DNA of 64,000 nucleotides from Planotetraspora thailandica (GCF_016863335.1 NZ_BOOR01000004.1:1-64000), one strand, 5' to 3'. Counted from the stretch's first letter, positions 29,569-39,208 are shown. Program-made: numbers and translations. The notes: generated by a model not told the origin, from the sequence alone.

Positions 29569-30537
29569 ATGTCGCGGCGGAAGACCGAGCGGCTGCTCAA
29601 TCTGGTGATCTGCCTGCTCGCGACGCAGCGGCCGCTGAGCGCCGAGCAGATCAGGCAGGCCGTTCCCGGGTACGACCCGGACAACGACGAGGCGTTCCAG
29701 CGCATGTTCGAGCGCGACAAGAACGAGCTTCGTGAGATCGGCATTCCCATCGACGTCCAGAGGGACCCCTGGGAGGACGATCCCGGCTACCGGATCGTCC
29801 GGCAGGCCTACGAGCTTCCCGAGATCATTCTGGAGCCCGACGAGGCCGCGGTCATCGGACTCGCCGCCCAGGTGTGGCAGCGGGCCAGCCTGGCGGAGGC
29901 GGCCAGCGGCGCGCTGCTGAAGCTCCAGGCCGGGGGAGTGCGGACCGATCTCGCCGACAGCCCTCTGGAACTGCGGGTGGACACCCGGGACGCCGCCTTC
30001 CCCGCACTGTGGGAGGCGGTCCGCGACCGTCGCGCGGTGACGTTCCCCTACCGGTCGGCGGGCAGCGAGTCGGTGCTCACCCGGACGGTCGAGCCGTGGG
30101 GCGTGGTGAGCAGAGGCGGCCGGTGGTACACCGTCGGCCATGACCGGGATCGCGGCGCTCCCCGGGTCTTCCGCCTGAGCCGGATCGCCGGCCCCGTCTC
30201 GACGGTCGGCCGTCCCGGCGCCGTCACCGTGCCCGAGGACGTCGACCTGCGGTCCATGGTGGGCTTCCAGGAGGCGCCCAACGAGAGGATCGCCCTGATC
30301 AAGGTCCGGCAGGGCACCGGCCTGGGCCTGCGGCACGCCGCCGTGGCCGAACGGACCGGGTCCGGCGGGTGGGACGAGGTGGAGGTCACCTTCGCCGACC
30401 CCGAGCGGCTCGCGGGCTGGATCGCCAGCCTCGGGGCCGACGTGGAGGTGCTGGATCCCCCGGACGCCCGTGAGGCCGTGATCCGCAGGCTGAAGGGTGC
30501 GCTTCAGACGTCGGGCGACCACGGATGTGAAAGGTGA
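29569..30537 (+). CDS. pafB: WYL-domain regulator PafB
   Basis: 322 residues with GGAGGGGAGG before the ATG. An N-terminal winged helix-turn-helix (RKTERLLNLVICLLATQRPLSAEQIRQAV) is followed by a WYL domain (VTFPYRSAGSES, PWGVVSRGGRWYTVGHDR) and the C-terminal WCX part. With PafC it forms the activator of the RecA/LexA-independent DNA-damage response in mycobacteria. pafC starts seven bases after its stop. Confidence 0.95.
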   Translation: MSRRKTERLLNLVICLLATQRPLSAEQIRQAVPGYDPDNDEAFQRMFERDKNELREIGIPIDVQRDPWEDDPGYRIVRQAYELPEIILEPDEAAVIGLAAQVWQRASLAEAASGALLKLQAGGVRTDLADSPLELRVDTRDAAFPALWEAVRDRRAVTFPYRSAGSESVLTRTVEPWGVVSRGGRWYTVGHDRDRGAPRVFRLSRIAGPVSTVGRPGAVTVPEDVDLRSMVGFQEAPNERIALIKVRQGTGLGLRHAAVAERTGSGGWDEVEVTFADPERLAGWIASLGADVEVLDPPDAREAVIRRLKGALQTSGDHGCER

Positions 30538-30544
30538 CCGCCAG

Positions 30545-31498
30545 ATGAGTTCCGACCGGCTGCCCCGGCTGCTCGCGCTCGTGCCGTACCTGATGTCGCA
30601 TCCGGGCGCCCAGGTGCCCGAGGTGGCGCAGCTGTTCGGGCTGTCCGAGAAGCAGCTCGTCGACGATCTCCAGCTCGTGTGGATGTGCGGCCTGCCCGGG
30701 CACACCCCCGGCGATCTGATCGACGTGTCGTGGGACGGCGGCGAGATCACGATCGAGAACGCCGAGACGATCGCCAGGCCCCTGAAACTGGGCGTCGACG
30801 AGGCCAGCGCCCTGCTCGTCGCCCTGCGCATGCTGGACGAGCTGCCCGAGTTCGAGGGCCGCGACGTGCTGTCGCGTGTGATCGCGAAGCTGGAGCAGGC
30901 GGCCGGAGACGGCGCGGCGGCGGTGAGCAGCCAGGTTCAAGTGGAGGTCGGCGCGGCTCCCGGCGCCCACTCGGTGATCACGGACGCGACGCGCAGGCGC
31001 AGGCGGCTGTCCCTGCACTACTACGTGCCGGGCCGCGACGAGATCACGCCGCGCGAGGTCGACCCGATGCGCGTCGTCGTGGTGGACGGGCGGCACTACC
31101 TGGAGGGGTGGTGCTACCGGGCTGAGGCGATGCGCATGTTCCGCCTCGACAGGATCGTCGAGGTCGACGTGCTCGACGTGGCCGCGAACCCGCCGGCGGA
31201 GGCCGAGCCCATGGACGTCACCGAGGGCGTCTTCCGGCCTTCCGACAGTGACGAGCTCGTCGAGCTCGAGGTCACCGCGGCGGGCAGGTGGGTGGCCGAG
31301 TACTACCCCTGCGAGGAGATCGTCGAGCTCGGTGAGGGCAGGCTCCGGGTGTCGCTGCGCGCCCGGGATCAGTCCTGGCTCGTACGGCTCGCGCTCCGGC
31401 TAGGCGACAGCGGCAGGGTGCTGTCGCCGGCGTCGCTGGCGGACCGCGTCGCGGAGACGGCGAAGGCGGCTTTGGCCAATTACGACTCGGTGGCCTGA
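30545..31498 (+). CDS. pafC: WYL-domain regulator PafC
   Basis: 317 residues from ATG 30545. It has the same HTH-WYL-WCX layout as PafB (LPRLLALVPYLMSHPGAQVPEVAQLF; LSLHYYVPGRDEITPREVDPMRVVVVDGRHYLEGWC). It works as the PafB partner; ssDNA has been described as the ligand of this pair. Same operon as pafB. Confidence 0.95.
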   Translation: MSSDRLPRLLALVPYLMSHPGAQVPEVAQLFGLSEKQLVDDLQLVWMCGLPGHTPGDLIDVSWDGGEITIENAETIARPLKLGVDEASALLVALRMLDELPEFEGRDVLSRVIAKLEQAAGDGAAAVSSQVQVEVGAAPGAHSVITDATRRRRRLSLHYYVPGRDEITPREVDPMRVVVVDGRHYLEGWCYRAEAMRMFRLDRIVEVDVLDVAANPPAEAEPMDVTEGVFRPSDSDELVELEVTAAGRWVAEYYPCEEIVELGEGRLRVSLRARDQSWLVRLALRLGDSGRVLSPASLADRVAETAKAALANYDSVA

Positions 31499-31532
31499 CC
31501 GGGTGACTATGGAGCCGGGCCGCGCGGGCGGT

Positions 31533-31538
31533 TAGCAT
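31533..31538 (+). promoter_or_regulatory. -10 hexamer TAGCAT, likely leaderless promoter
   Basis: TAGCAT, seven bases, then the ATG at 31546. This decides the start of the small membrane-protein gene. Confidence 0.45.
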
Positions 31539-31545
31539 GTCGGGC

Positions 31546-31758
31546 ATGACATGGATCTTCGTGGCGGTGGGCCTGGCCATGGCAGGGCTCTCTGTACTGG
31601 GGTTCCTGTCCGCCCGGGTCTTCGTGGCGGCACGAGGGCTGGGCCTCGAGATCGACCGCGCACGGCAGCGCCTGGCGCCTTTCTCCGGTGAGTTTTCCGG
31701 TGAACGCTCCGATGAACAGCGTGTGGCAATCGGTGCGAACAGGGAAGGGCGAGGGTAA
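31546..31758 (+). CDS. small single-pass membrane protein, unknown function
   Basis: 70 residues (an in-frame ATG three codons earlier is possible). One hydrophobic segment (IFVAVGLAMAGLSVLGFLSARVFVAA, about residues 3-28) is followed by a charged tail. It lies between pafC and tatA. I do not recognise a family; its place just before the Tat genes is the only clue. Confidence 0.65.
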   Translation: MTWIFVAVGLAMAGLSVLGFLSARVFVAARGLGLEIDRARQRLAPFSGEFSGERSDEQRVAIGANREGRG

Positions 31759-31819
31759 CAGCGGTGCCAGGTGCGCGTACGATCGATGAGAGAAACGACC
31801 CCTGCGTTCTAAGGAAACT

Positions 31820-32161
31820 ATGATGTCGAACCTCGGTCCGACTGAGCTGATCATCATCGCTGTGGTTGTGCTGCTGTTGTTCGGGGCCAAGAGGCTTCCC
31901 GACACCGCCAGGGCTCTTGGGCAGTCGCTGCGGCTGTTCAAGAAGGAGACCAGCAACCTGAAGGAGGACAGCGAGGCTCCTACGGTCGTCAGGACGCAGG
32001 CCGAGCCCGTTGCCCCGCAGCAGGTGAACGCGGCGACCCCGTCGGTCGAGGAGCGCCTGCGCACTCTCGAGGAGGAGAACCGCCGCCTCAAGGCCACCTC
32101 CGAGACCACGGTCAACGGTGTTCCGCTGTCGCAGACGCAGAACGACCAGAGGTCCAGCTGA
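31820..32161 (+). CDS. tatA: twin-arginine translocase subunit TatA
   Basis: 113 residues; two adjacent ATG codons at 31820 and 31823 behind AAGGA. The short membrane helix ([23 protein letters not shown]) carries the FGxxxLP hinge, followed by an amphipathic helix and a polar tail. TatA forms the size-variable pore for folded proteins. tatC follows 48 bases later. Confidence 0.95.
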   Translation: MMSNLGPTELIIIAVVVLLLFGAKRLPDTARALGQSLRLFKKETSNLKEDSEAPTVVRTQAEPVAPQQVNAATPSVEERLRTLEEENRRLKATSETTVNGVPLSQTQNDQRSS

Positions 32162-32209
32162 TCGTCCGGGCCCTGACATGGCCCCCACCCCCGGAGCAGG
32201 TTCACTGAG

Positions 32210-33067
32210 ATGGCGCTGCTGAAGCGGTCGAGCTCGCAGGCTCCCACGGATGACGACGGCCGGATGTCGCTCATGGATCACATCCGTGAGCTCCGGAACC
32301 GCGTGTTCAAGATGATCTTGGGCCTCGTCGCGGGCACGGCGATCGGGTTCGTCTTCTTCGACCCGATCTGGAAGTTCATGACGGGCCCGTTCTGTCGCCT
32401 GCCCGCGGCGTACAAGATCACCGGTGGCAGCAGTTGCTCCCTGGTCGTCAACGGTGTGCTCGACGGTTTCTTCATCAACCTGAAGGTGGCCCTCATCTTC
32501 GGGGCGGTCGTCAGCGCGCCGATCTGGCTTTACCAGGTCTGGGCCTTCATCACGCCCGGCCTCTACCGGAACGAGAGGCGCTACTCTCTCGGGTTCCTGG
32601 GCCTGGCCGTCCCGCTGTTCGGCGCCGGGGCCGCCTTGGCCTACCTCACGATGGACCGGGGGCTGGCGCTCCTGTTGAGCTTCGTGCCCAACAACGCCAT
32701 CCCGCTGATCAACGTGGACGACTACCTCGGGTTCCTCATCCTGATGCTGGTCGTCTTCGGCGTGTCGTTCCTGATGCCGCTGCTGATGGTGTTCCTCAAC
32801 GTCATCGGTGTGCTGCGTTTCTCGGTGGTGTCCAAGCACCAGCGGATGATCGTCTTCTTGCTCTTCGTGTTCGCCGCCGTGGCGACGCCGAGCCAGGATC
32901 CGTTCACGATGCTGGCCCTGGCCGCCCCCATGGTTTTGCTGTTCTTCGTCGCGGAAATCTTCATGTACTTCCACGACCGCAGGAAGGACGCGGTCGAGGC
33001 CGCGCGGGCACAGGCTCTCGAAGAGGAACTCGACGGCCCGTCGGCCCATGTCGGTCCCACGGAGTGA
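32210..33067 (+). CDS. tatC: Sec-independent translocase TatC
   Basis: 285 residues with six membrane helices. The conserved N-terminal MSLMDHIRELRNRVFK and the periplasmic loop with GLYRNERRY are typical; these bind the twin-arginine signal. It forms the receptor complex with a TatB not seen in this window. Confidence 0.96.
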   Translation: MALLKRSSSQAPTDDDGRMSLMDHIRELRNRVFKMILGLVAGTAIGFVFFDPIWKFMTGPFCRLPAAYKITGGSSCSLVVNGVLDGFFINLKVALIFGAVVSAPIWLYQVWAFITPGLYRNERRYSLGFLGLAVPLFGAGAALAYLTMDRGLALLLSFVPNNAIPLINVDDYLGFLILMLVVFGVSFLMPLLMVFLNVIGVLRFSVVSKHQRMIVFLLFVFAAVATPSQDPFTMLALAAPMVLLFFVAEIFMYFHDRRKDAVEAARAQALEEELDGPSAHVGPTE

Positions 33068-33091
33068 CTAGATCGCACCGGGATTCCGCAA

Positions 33092-33097
33092 TAGGTT
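33092..33097 (+). promoter_or_regulatory. -10 hexamer TAGGTT, likely leaderless promoter of the lipid kinase
   Basis: TAGGTT, six bases, then the GTG at 33104; no Shine-Dalgarno. Confidence 0.5.
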
Positions 33098-33103
33098 CCG
33101 GAT

Positions 33104-34039
33104 GTGCCCGGTGAGATCGTCGTCCTGGTGAATCCCGCCGCCCGCGGCGGCCGCACGATGCGGATCCTCGATCCCGTCATCCGGCGGCTCGAACAGAGCG
33201 GGCGGCGCGTGTCGGTGATCGTCGGCACGTCGGCGGAGGACGCCCGTGAACGGGCCGTCTCCGCCGTCGCCGAGGCCCCCGGCGCGCTCGTCGCATTCGG
33301 CGGTGACGGGCTGGTCCATCTGGCGCTCCAGGCGGTCGCGGGGACGCCCGTGCCGTTCGGGATCATCCCTGCGGGCACCGGCAACGACATCGCCGCAGCG
33401 CTCGGCATTCCACGCAGGGATCCTCTCTCGGCGGCGGGCATCGTGGCCGGCATGGTGGCCGACGGGACGACCCGCGCGATCGACGCCGCCAGGCTCGGCG
33501 GCGACCCCGGCTCCGGTGAGTGGTTCGCAGGCGTCATGGCCTGCGGGTTCGACTCCAAGGTCAACGAGCGGGCCAACACGATGACCTGGCCCCCGGGGAT
33601 GGCCAGGTATCTGGTGGCCCTGATGCGGGAACTGCGGTCGTACGCGCCGATCCCCTTCACGATCACCCTCGACGGCGAGGCCGTCGAGCAGGAGGCCGTG
33701 CTGGCGGCCGTGGCCAACACCTCCTCCTACGGCGCGGGCATGCGGGTCTGCCCGGACGCCCGGCCGGACGACGGCCTCCTCGACGTGCTGATCCTGGGCG
33801 CGATGCCCCGGTCGGAGTTCCTCCGCGTGTTCCCGCGGGTCTACCGGGGCGCGCACGTCGGCCATCCCGGTGTGACCGTACGGCGGGCGCGGAGCGTGAC
33901 GCTGGAGGCCGCCGGCGTGATCGCCTACGCCGACGGGGAGCGCGTCGGACCTGCTCCGCTGTCGTGCGTGATCGTCCCAGGGGCGCTTCGCATGATGGCC
34001 CCTGCGCGGACGGACGGTCCGGAATCCGGTTATCGGTAG
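33104..34039 (+). CDS. diacylglycerol/lipid kinase, YegS/DgkB type
   Basis: 311 residues. The catalytic-domain motifs NPAARGG, the nucleotide loop FGGDGLVHLALQ, PAGTGNDIAAALG and the C-terminal FDSKVNERAN are present. It phosphorylates diacylglycerol or a related lipid at the membrane, feeding phospholipid turnover. Its place between tatC and the helicase gene is typical of the locus in other actinomycetes. Confidence 0.92.
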   Translation: MPGEIVVLVNPAARGGRTMRILDPVIRRLEQSGRRVSVIVGTSAEDARERAVSAVAEAPGALVAFGGDGLVHLALQAVAGTPVPFGIIPAGTGNDIAAALGIPRRDPLSAAGIVAGMVADGTTRAIDAARLGGDPGSGEWFAGVMACGFDSKVNERANTMTWPPGMARYLVALMRELRSYAPIPFTITLDGEAVEQEAVLAAVANTSSYGAGMRVCPDARPDDGLLDVLILGAMPRSEFLRVFPRVYRGAHVGHPGVTVRRARSVTLEAAGVIAYADGERVGPAPLSCVIVPGALRMMAPARTDGPESGYR

Positions 34040-34044
34040 GGTTG

Positions 34045-34073
34045 ACCCCATGAGCGAGCGGAGCGAATGGGGT
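34045..34073. repeat. inverted repeat with GAGCGAGCGGAGCGA loop
   Basis: ACCCCAT (34045-34051) and ATGGGGT (34067-34073) flank a 15-base purine-rich loop. It follows the lipid-kinase stop and may be an interspersed element related in content to the stretch at 20262-20410, or a weak terminator. Confidence 0.4.
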
Positions 34074-34128
34074 AGCAGGCCTGACACGTCCATGAATGCT
34101 CCGGCGAGCCGGTAAGCGGGGAGAGAGC

Positions 34129-36846
34129 ATGAGCACGCCGGCGGAACGCTACGCCGCTTTCCGGAGTGAGCAGACCGGGCATGGGCCCGCTCTGGCCTCG
34201 TTCCGCGGCCTGTACGACTTCGACCTCGACGAGTTCCAGCTCGACGCCTGCCAGGCGCTCGAAGCGGGCGACGGAGTCCTGGTCGCCGCTCCCACGGGGT
34301 CGGGCAAGACGGTGGTCGGCGAGTTCGCCGTCCACCTCGCCCTCGAGCAGGGCCGCAAGTGCTTCTACACGACGCCGATCAAGGCGTTGTCGAACCAGAA
34401 GTTCAACGACCTCGTCAAACGCTACGGCGCGGCCAAGGTGGGCCTGCTGACGGGCGACAACAGCGTCAACGGCGAGGCCCCGATCGTGGTCATGACCACC
34501 GAGGTCCTGCGCAACATGCTCTACGCCGGGTCGGGCACGCTCGCCGGCCTCGGCTACGTCGTCATGGACGAGGTGCACTACCTCGCCGACCGGTTCCGCG
34601 GGGCGGTATGGGAAGAGGTGATCATCCACCTTCCCGAGTCGGTTCGCGTGGCGGCACTGTCGGCGACCGTCAGCAACGCCGAGGAGTTCGGCGAGTGGCT
34701 CGGAGCGGTCAGGGGCGACACCACGGTCATCGTCGACGAGGTCCGTCCGGTGCCGCTGTGGCAGCACATGCTGGTGGGGCACCGGATGTACGACCTGTTC
34801 GTCAACGAGGGCGACGACACCCTGCGGATCAACCCCACGCTGATGCGGATCTCCCGCGACGAGATGCGGCTCGCCCAGGCGCGCGGCAAGCGGGGCTACA
34901 ACCGGCCCGGCAGGGTCAACGGCTCCAACAGGGCCGACGTGATCGAGAAACTCGACACCGAGGGCCTGCTGCCCGCGATCACGTTCATCTTCTCCCGGGC
35001 GGGCTGCGACGCCGCGGTCATGCAGTGCCTGCACGCCGGTCTGCGGCTGACCACCGACAGCGAACGCCACGAGATCCGCCAGATCGTGGACGAGCGCACC
35101 GCCCACCTGCCGGACGAGGATCTGGCGGTGCTCGGCTACCTGGAATGGCGCGACTGCCTGGAGCGCGGCCTGGCGGCCCACCACGCCGGCATGCTGCCCG
35201 CCTTCAAGGAGGTCGTGGAGGAGCTGTTCACCAGGGGCCTGGTGAAGGCGGTCTTCGCGACCGAGACGCTCGCCCTGGGCATCAACATGCCCGCGAGGTC
35301 GGTCGTGATCGAGAAGCTCGACAAGTGGAACGGCGAGACCCACGCCGACCTGACGCCGGGCGAGTACACCCAGCTGACCGGCCGGGCGGGGCGGCGCGGC
35401 ATCGACGTGGAGGGCCACGCCGTCGTCGTCTGGCAACCGGGCATGGACCCGCTGAGCGTCGCCGGCCTCGCCAGCACCCGCACCTACCCGCTGCGCTCCA
35501 GCTTCCAGCCGTCCTACAACATGGCGGTCAACCTGGTCGGCCAGGTCGGCCGGGAGCGGGCGCGAACCCTCCTTGAGGACTCCTTCGCCCAGTTCCAGGC
35601 GGACCGTGCCGTCGTCGGCCTGGCCAGGCAGCTGAGGAAGGCCGAGCAGGCGCTCGAGGGATACGCCGACGCCATGACGTGCCATCTGGGCGACTTCCCG
35701 GAGTACGCGGCGCTGCGCCGGCGGCTGTCGGACCGGGAGGCCGAGCTGTCGCGCCAGCGGGGCTCGGCCCGGCGGGCGCAGGCCGCCCAGTCGCTGGAGG
35801 CGCTCAAGCCCGGCGACGTGATCCGGGTGCCGGGCGGGCGGCGCGCCGGCTTGGCCGTCGTGCTCGACCCCGGGGTCAACGTCCGCGGCGGCGAGGGTCC
35901 CTCGCCTCTCGTGCTGACCATCGGCAGGCAGGTGAAGCGTTTATCGCCCGCGGACTTTCCGGTGCCCGTCGAGCCGGTCGAGACGATCAGGATCCCGAAG
36001 AACTTCAACGCCAGGTCGCCCAAGGAGAGGGCCAACCTGGTCGCCACCATGCACGCCAAGCTCGGCGACCGCGACCTCGGCAAGCCCGTCAGGGCGCGGG
36101 ACCACACGACCGAGGACGACGAGATCAGCCGCCTGCGGGTGGAGCTCCGCCGGCATCCGTGCCACGGCTGCGACGAGCGTGAGGACCACGCGCGCTGGGG
36201 AGAGCGCTACCACAAGCTGTACCGGGAGACCGAGGCGCTGCGCCGCCGGGTGGAGAGCCGCTCCCATGTGATCGCCCGCACCTTCGACAAGGTGTGCGGC
36301 GTGCTCGACCAGCTCGGATATCTGGACGGGGAGCACGTCACCCAGGAGGGCAGGCGGCTGGCCCAGCTCTACACCGAGCTGGACCTGCTCACTTCGGAGT
36401 GTCTGCGCGCCGGCGTGTGGGAGGGCCTCGACCCGGCCGAGCTGGCCGCGTGCGTGTCGTCCCTGGTGTTCGAGGCGCGGCAGTCCGACGACGCGCGCAG
36501 CCCCAAGATCCCCGCGGGGGGCGTGCGTGAGGCGCTCGCCTCCATGACGCGCCTGTGGGGCGAGCTGGAAGCCGTCGAGCAGGACCACGGGTTGTCGTTC
36601 ATCAGGGAGCCCGATCTGGGCTTCGCCTGGGTGGCGTTCCGCTGGGCGCGGGGTCACACCCTCGACGCGGTGCTGACCGACGGCGACATGGCCGCAGGTG
36701 ACTTCGTGCGCTGGGTCAAGCAGCTGCTCGACCTGCTCGGGCAGATCAAGGACGCCGCGCCCAAGGGCAGCAAGGTCAGGGACAGCGCGAACAAGGCGAT
36801 CGACGCCATGCGCCGGGGCGTGGTGGCCTACTCGTCCGTCGCCTGA
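34129..36846 (+). CDS. helY: Ski2/Mtr4-like DEAD/DEAH-box helicase (HelY type)
   Basis: 905 residues, with GGGGAGAGAG before the ATG. Superfamily-2 motifs: Walker A VAAPTGSGKTVVGEFA (about 50-65), Ia TTPIKALSNQK, II MDEVHYL, III ALSATVSNAEEF, V ATETLALGINMPARSV, VI TQLTGRAGRRGID. The C-terminal half has the arch and DSHCT-like helical domain of Mtr4 relatives. It should unwind structured RNA in decay or processing. The RNB nuclease gene is convergent behind it. Confidence 0.93.
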   Translation: MSTPAERYAAFRSEQTGHGPALASFRGLYDFDLDEFQLDACQALEAGDGVLVAAPTGSGKTVVGEFAVHLALEQGRKCFYTTPIKALSNQKFNDLVKRYGAAKVGLLTGDNSVNGEAPIVVMTTEVLRNMLYAGSGTLAGLGYVVMDEVHYLADRFRGAVWEEVIIHLPESVRVAALSATVSNAEEFGEWLGAVRGDTTVIVDEVRPVPLWQHMLVGHRMYDLFVNEGDDTLRINPTLMRISRDEMRLAQARGKRGYNRPGRVNGSNRADVIEKLDTEGLLPAITFIFSRAGCDAAVMQCLHAGLRLTTDSERHEIRQIVDERTAHLPDEDLAVLGYLEWRDCLERGLAAHHAGMLPAFKEVVEELFTRGLVKAVFATETLALGINMPARSVVIEKLDKWNGETHADLTPGEYTQLTGRAGRRGIDVEGHAVVVWQPGMDPLSVAGLASTRTYPLRSSFQPSYNMAVNLVGQVGRERARTLLEDSFAQFQADRAVVGLARQLRKAEQALEGYADAMTCHLGDFPEYAALRRRLSDREAELSRQRGSARRAQAAQSLEALKPGDVIRVPGGRRAGLAVVLDPGVNVRGGEGPSPLVLTIGRQVKRLSPADFPVPVEPVETIRIPKNFNARSPKERANLVATMHAKLGDRDLGKPVRARDHTTEDDEISRLRVELRRHPCHGCDEREDHARWGERYHKLYRETEALRRRVESRSHVIARTFDKVCGVLDQLGYLDGEHVTQEGRRLAQLYTELDLLTSECLRAGVWEGLDPAELAACVSSLVFEARQSDDARSPKIPAGGVREALASMTRLWGELEAVEQDHGLSFIREPDLGFAWVAFRWARGHTLDAVLTDGDMAAGDFVRWVKQLLDLLGQIKDAAPKGSKVRDSANKAIDAMRRGVVAYSSVA

Positions 36847-36868
36847 GCGGCTCGGCCCCGCTCAGGCG
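36840..36868. terminator. hairpin holding both stop codons of convergent genes
   Basis: A perfect 11-bp stem (36840-36850 with 36858-36868) and seven-base loop. The TGA of the helicase and the stop of the RNB gene lie in opposite arms. No T-run follows, so it may stabilise 3' ends rather than terminate alone. Confidence 0.65.
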
Positions 36869-38289
36869 AGGGCGAACCGCACCTCGCGGGTGGCCGGGTC
36901 GGCTCGCGTGAGCCGTACCCGGACCCGCTCGCCGAGAGGCAGGCGGTCGCCGTCGCAGCGTGCGATCACCGCGGGGTCGGTCACCTGCACCTGGCCGCCG
37001 GGTCGCCCCTCGTCGACGTCGATGACCACGGCGTCGAACGACTCGCCCACCCGATGCCGCAATACCGTGGCCTCGACCAGGTCGACGCAGGCGCGTTCGA
37101 CGCCGCCGGTCCTCCTGTTCGCGGCCTCCATCTGGCCGGGCAGGAGGGCGAGCGCCCTTCTGATCGGTTCCGGGACGGGCTCGCCCGCCGTGACCGCGAG
37201 GCACACCTCGGTCGCGTAGCGGTCGACCAGGCGCCGCAGGGGCGCCGTCACGTGCGCGTACGGCGCAGCCACGGCGGCATGCGTGGTGACGCGCGGCGCC
37301 GCCCCGTCGAAGGCGGCGTATGCCGCTCCCCTGAGCAGGACGCGTGACTCGCGGAGGAAGGCCGCGTGGCCCGGGATCGTGGGATCGAGCCCGTGCACGA
37401 CGTCTCCGTACGGCCGGCCCGCCGGCCAGGGCACGCCGAGCGCCGTGGCGACGCGGTGGGCCTTGAGGGTGTCACGCGGTGAGGCCTGCGGAAGCACGCG
37501 CAGCACGCCGACGCCCGCGTCGAGCATCAGCTGCGCCGCCGCCATGCCCGTGAGCAGCGAGATCTGTGCGTTCCACGACTCGGACGCGAGCCCGGTGCGC
37601 AGCTCGACGGCGTATCCCGCGCCGTCGTGGACGACCTCCTGCTCGGGGGTCGGCAGGCTCACCCCGCCTCTTTCCCGCTCCAGGGCGATCCGCAGCGGTC
37701 CGACCTCGGCGAGGAGCTTCAGCGTGCCCTCGGCTCCGCCCGAGTCGACGGCGGCCTGGACGGTCTCGTAGTCGAGCCGTTCGCGGCTGCGGACCAGCGC
37801 TCTGCGGAGATCGACGCCGACCGTCTGACCGCCGGAGTCGAGATCGATGCACCACAGCGCGGCGGGGCGGGCCTGGCCCGGCAGCAGGCTGGCCGCGCCC
37901 TCCGAGAGCACAGGGGGGTGGAGCGGAACGCGGGAGTCGGGAAGATAGACGGTCTCGCCGCGCTTCCCGGCCTCCTCGTCGATCGCCCCGCCGGGACGCA
38001 CGAACGCGGCGACGTCGGCGATGGCGTACCAGACGCGGTAGCCGCCCGCCCGGCTCTCGATGCACAGGGCCTGGTCGAGGTCCATGGACCCGGGCGGATC
38101 GATGGTGAGCAGCGGCAGGTCGGTGCGGTCCTCAGCGGGCGTCACAGGCCCCCGGGCGACCCGCTCCGCCTCGTCCAGCACGCCGGGCGGGAAGGCGTCC
38201 GGCAGGTGATATTCGTGGCGGACGCGGGCCAGGCCGGCGGCGAAGTCGTCCTCGTGCCGCCGCGGGAGGCGGATGGTCGGGTGGGGCAT
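36862..38289 (-). CDS. RNB-domain exoribonuclease (RNase II/R family)
   Basis: 475 residues. The RNB signature LLTIDPPGSMDLDQAL puts metal-binding Asp at about 64, 70 and 72, and HVTAPLRRLVDRYATEVCLA matches the C-terminal catalytic region. N-terminal cold-shock domains are absent, so it is a short form of the family. It degrades RNA 3' to 5'. Being next to a Ski2-type helicase gene fits an RNA-decay pair. Confidence 0.92.
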   Translation of the reverse strand: MPHPTIRLPRRHEDDFAAGLARVRHEYHLPDAFPPGVLDEAERVARGPVTPAEDRTDLPLLTIDPPGSMDLDQALCIESRAGGYRVWYAIADVAAFVRPGGAIDEEAGKRGETVYLPDSRVPLHPPVLSEGAASLLPGQARPAALWCIDLDSGGQTVGVDLRRALVRSRERLDYETVQAAVDSGGAEGTLKLLAEVGPLRIALERERGGVSLPTPEQEVVHDGAGYAVELRTGLASESWNAQISLLTGMAAAQLMLDAGVGVLRVLPQASPRDTLKAHRVATALGVPWPAGRPYGDVVHGLDPTIPGHAAFLRESRVLLRGAAYAAFDGAAPRVTTHAAVAAPYAHVTAPLRRLVDRYATEVCLAVTAGEPVPEPIRRALALLPGQMEAANRRTGGVERACVDLVEATVLRHRVGESFDAVVIDVDEGRPGGQVQVTDPAVIARCDGDRLPLGERVRVRLTRADPATREVRFALA

Positions 38290-38295
38290 TCGCCC

Positions 38296-38301
38296 AACCT
38301 A
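38296..38301 (-). promoter_or_regulatory. -10 hexamer TAGGTT, likely leaderless promoter of the RNB gene
   Basis: On the minus strand TAGGTT is followed by six bases and the ATG at 38289. Confidence 0.5.
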
Positions 38302-38311
38302 CTGTCCTCGG

Positions 38312-39208
38312 TCAGCGGTCGGCGAGGGCGGACAGCAGCCGGTTGAGCGGGCCGTCGAGGCCGTAGCGGTCGGCCAGGGCGACCAGGCCCTCGGGGTCGC
38401 GGGGTTTGGCGGGACAGGTGAGGTCGACGTCCGGCACGGGCGCGTCGGGGGCCACCTCGACGACGGCGGGCGCCACGGCGAGATAGTCGCGCGCCGCCAG
38501 GAGCTTGGCCCGTGCCCCCGCGGGGAACCCGTCGGTGACGCCCTCGTCGAGCGCGGTCAGCAGCGCCGAGAGGGAGCCGAACCGCGTGATCAGAGCGGCG
38601 GCGGTCTTCTCGCCGATGCCGGCGACACCGGGCAGGCCGTCGCTGGGGTCGCCGCGCAGCGTCGCGAAGTCGGCGTACGTCCGGCCGGGAATGCCGTACT
38701 TCTGCGCGACGAATGCCTCATCGACCACTTGAAGGTTACGAATCCCCCTTACTGTGTAAAGGGCCCGGCAGGGTTTCGCGTCGTCGACGAGCTGAAAAAG
38801 ATCCCGGTCACCGGTGACGATGTCGACGGCGCCGGACGCCCGGGTGGCGAGCGTTCCGATCACGTCGTCCGCCTCGTACCCGGCCACGCCGATGCGGGCG
38901 ATGCCCAGCGCGTCGAGCACGGCCTCGATGACGGGCACCTGCGGCACCAGGGTGTCGGGCACCTCCTCCTCATTGCCCGTGGCGACCCGGTGCGCCTTGT
39001 ACGTCGGGATGGCCGCCACCCGGAAGGCCGGCCGCCAGTCGGCGTCCATACAGGCCACCAGCTCGGCGGGGGAGTGTTGCCGCACCAGCGTCGCGATCAT
39101 GTCGATCAGCCCGCGCACCGCGTTGACCGGCATGCCGTCCGGCGCGGTCATCGACTCGGGCACGCCGTAGTAGGCGCGGAAGTAGAGAGACGGGGTGTCG
39201 AGAAGCAT
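38312..39208 (-). CDS. 5'-3' exonuclease (Pol I N-domain/FEN-like)
   Basis: About 298 residues; ATG at 39208 preferred, with GTG at 39214 possible. FEN metal motifs are present: LLDTPSLYFRAYY, CMDADWRPAFR with the YKAHR clamp, YEADDVIGTLA, IVTGDRDLFQL and the helix-hairpin-helix LPGVAGIGEKTAAALI. It stands alone without a polymerase domain and should trim flaps or RNA primers. Confidence 0.92.
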   Translation of the reverse strand: MLLDTPSLYFRAYYGVPESMTAPDGMPVNAVRGLIDMIATLVRQHSPAELVACMDADWRPAFRVAAIPTYKAHRVATGNEEEVPDTLVPQVPVIEAVLDALGIARIGVAGYEADDVIGTLATRASGAVDIVTGDRDLFQLVDDAKPCRALYTVRGIRNLQVVDEAFVAQKYGIPGRTYADFATLRGDPSDGLPGVAGIGEKTAAALITRFGSLSALLTALDEGVTDGFPAGARAKLLAARDYLAVAPAVVEVAPDAPVPDVDLTCPAKPRDPEGLVALADRYGLDGPLNRLLSALADR

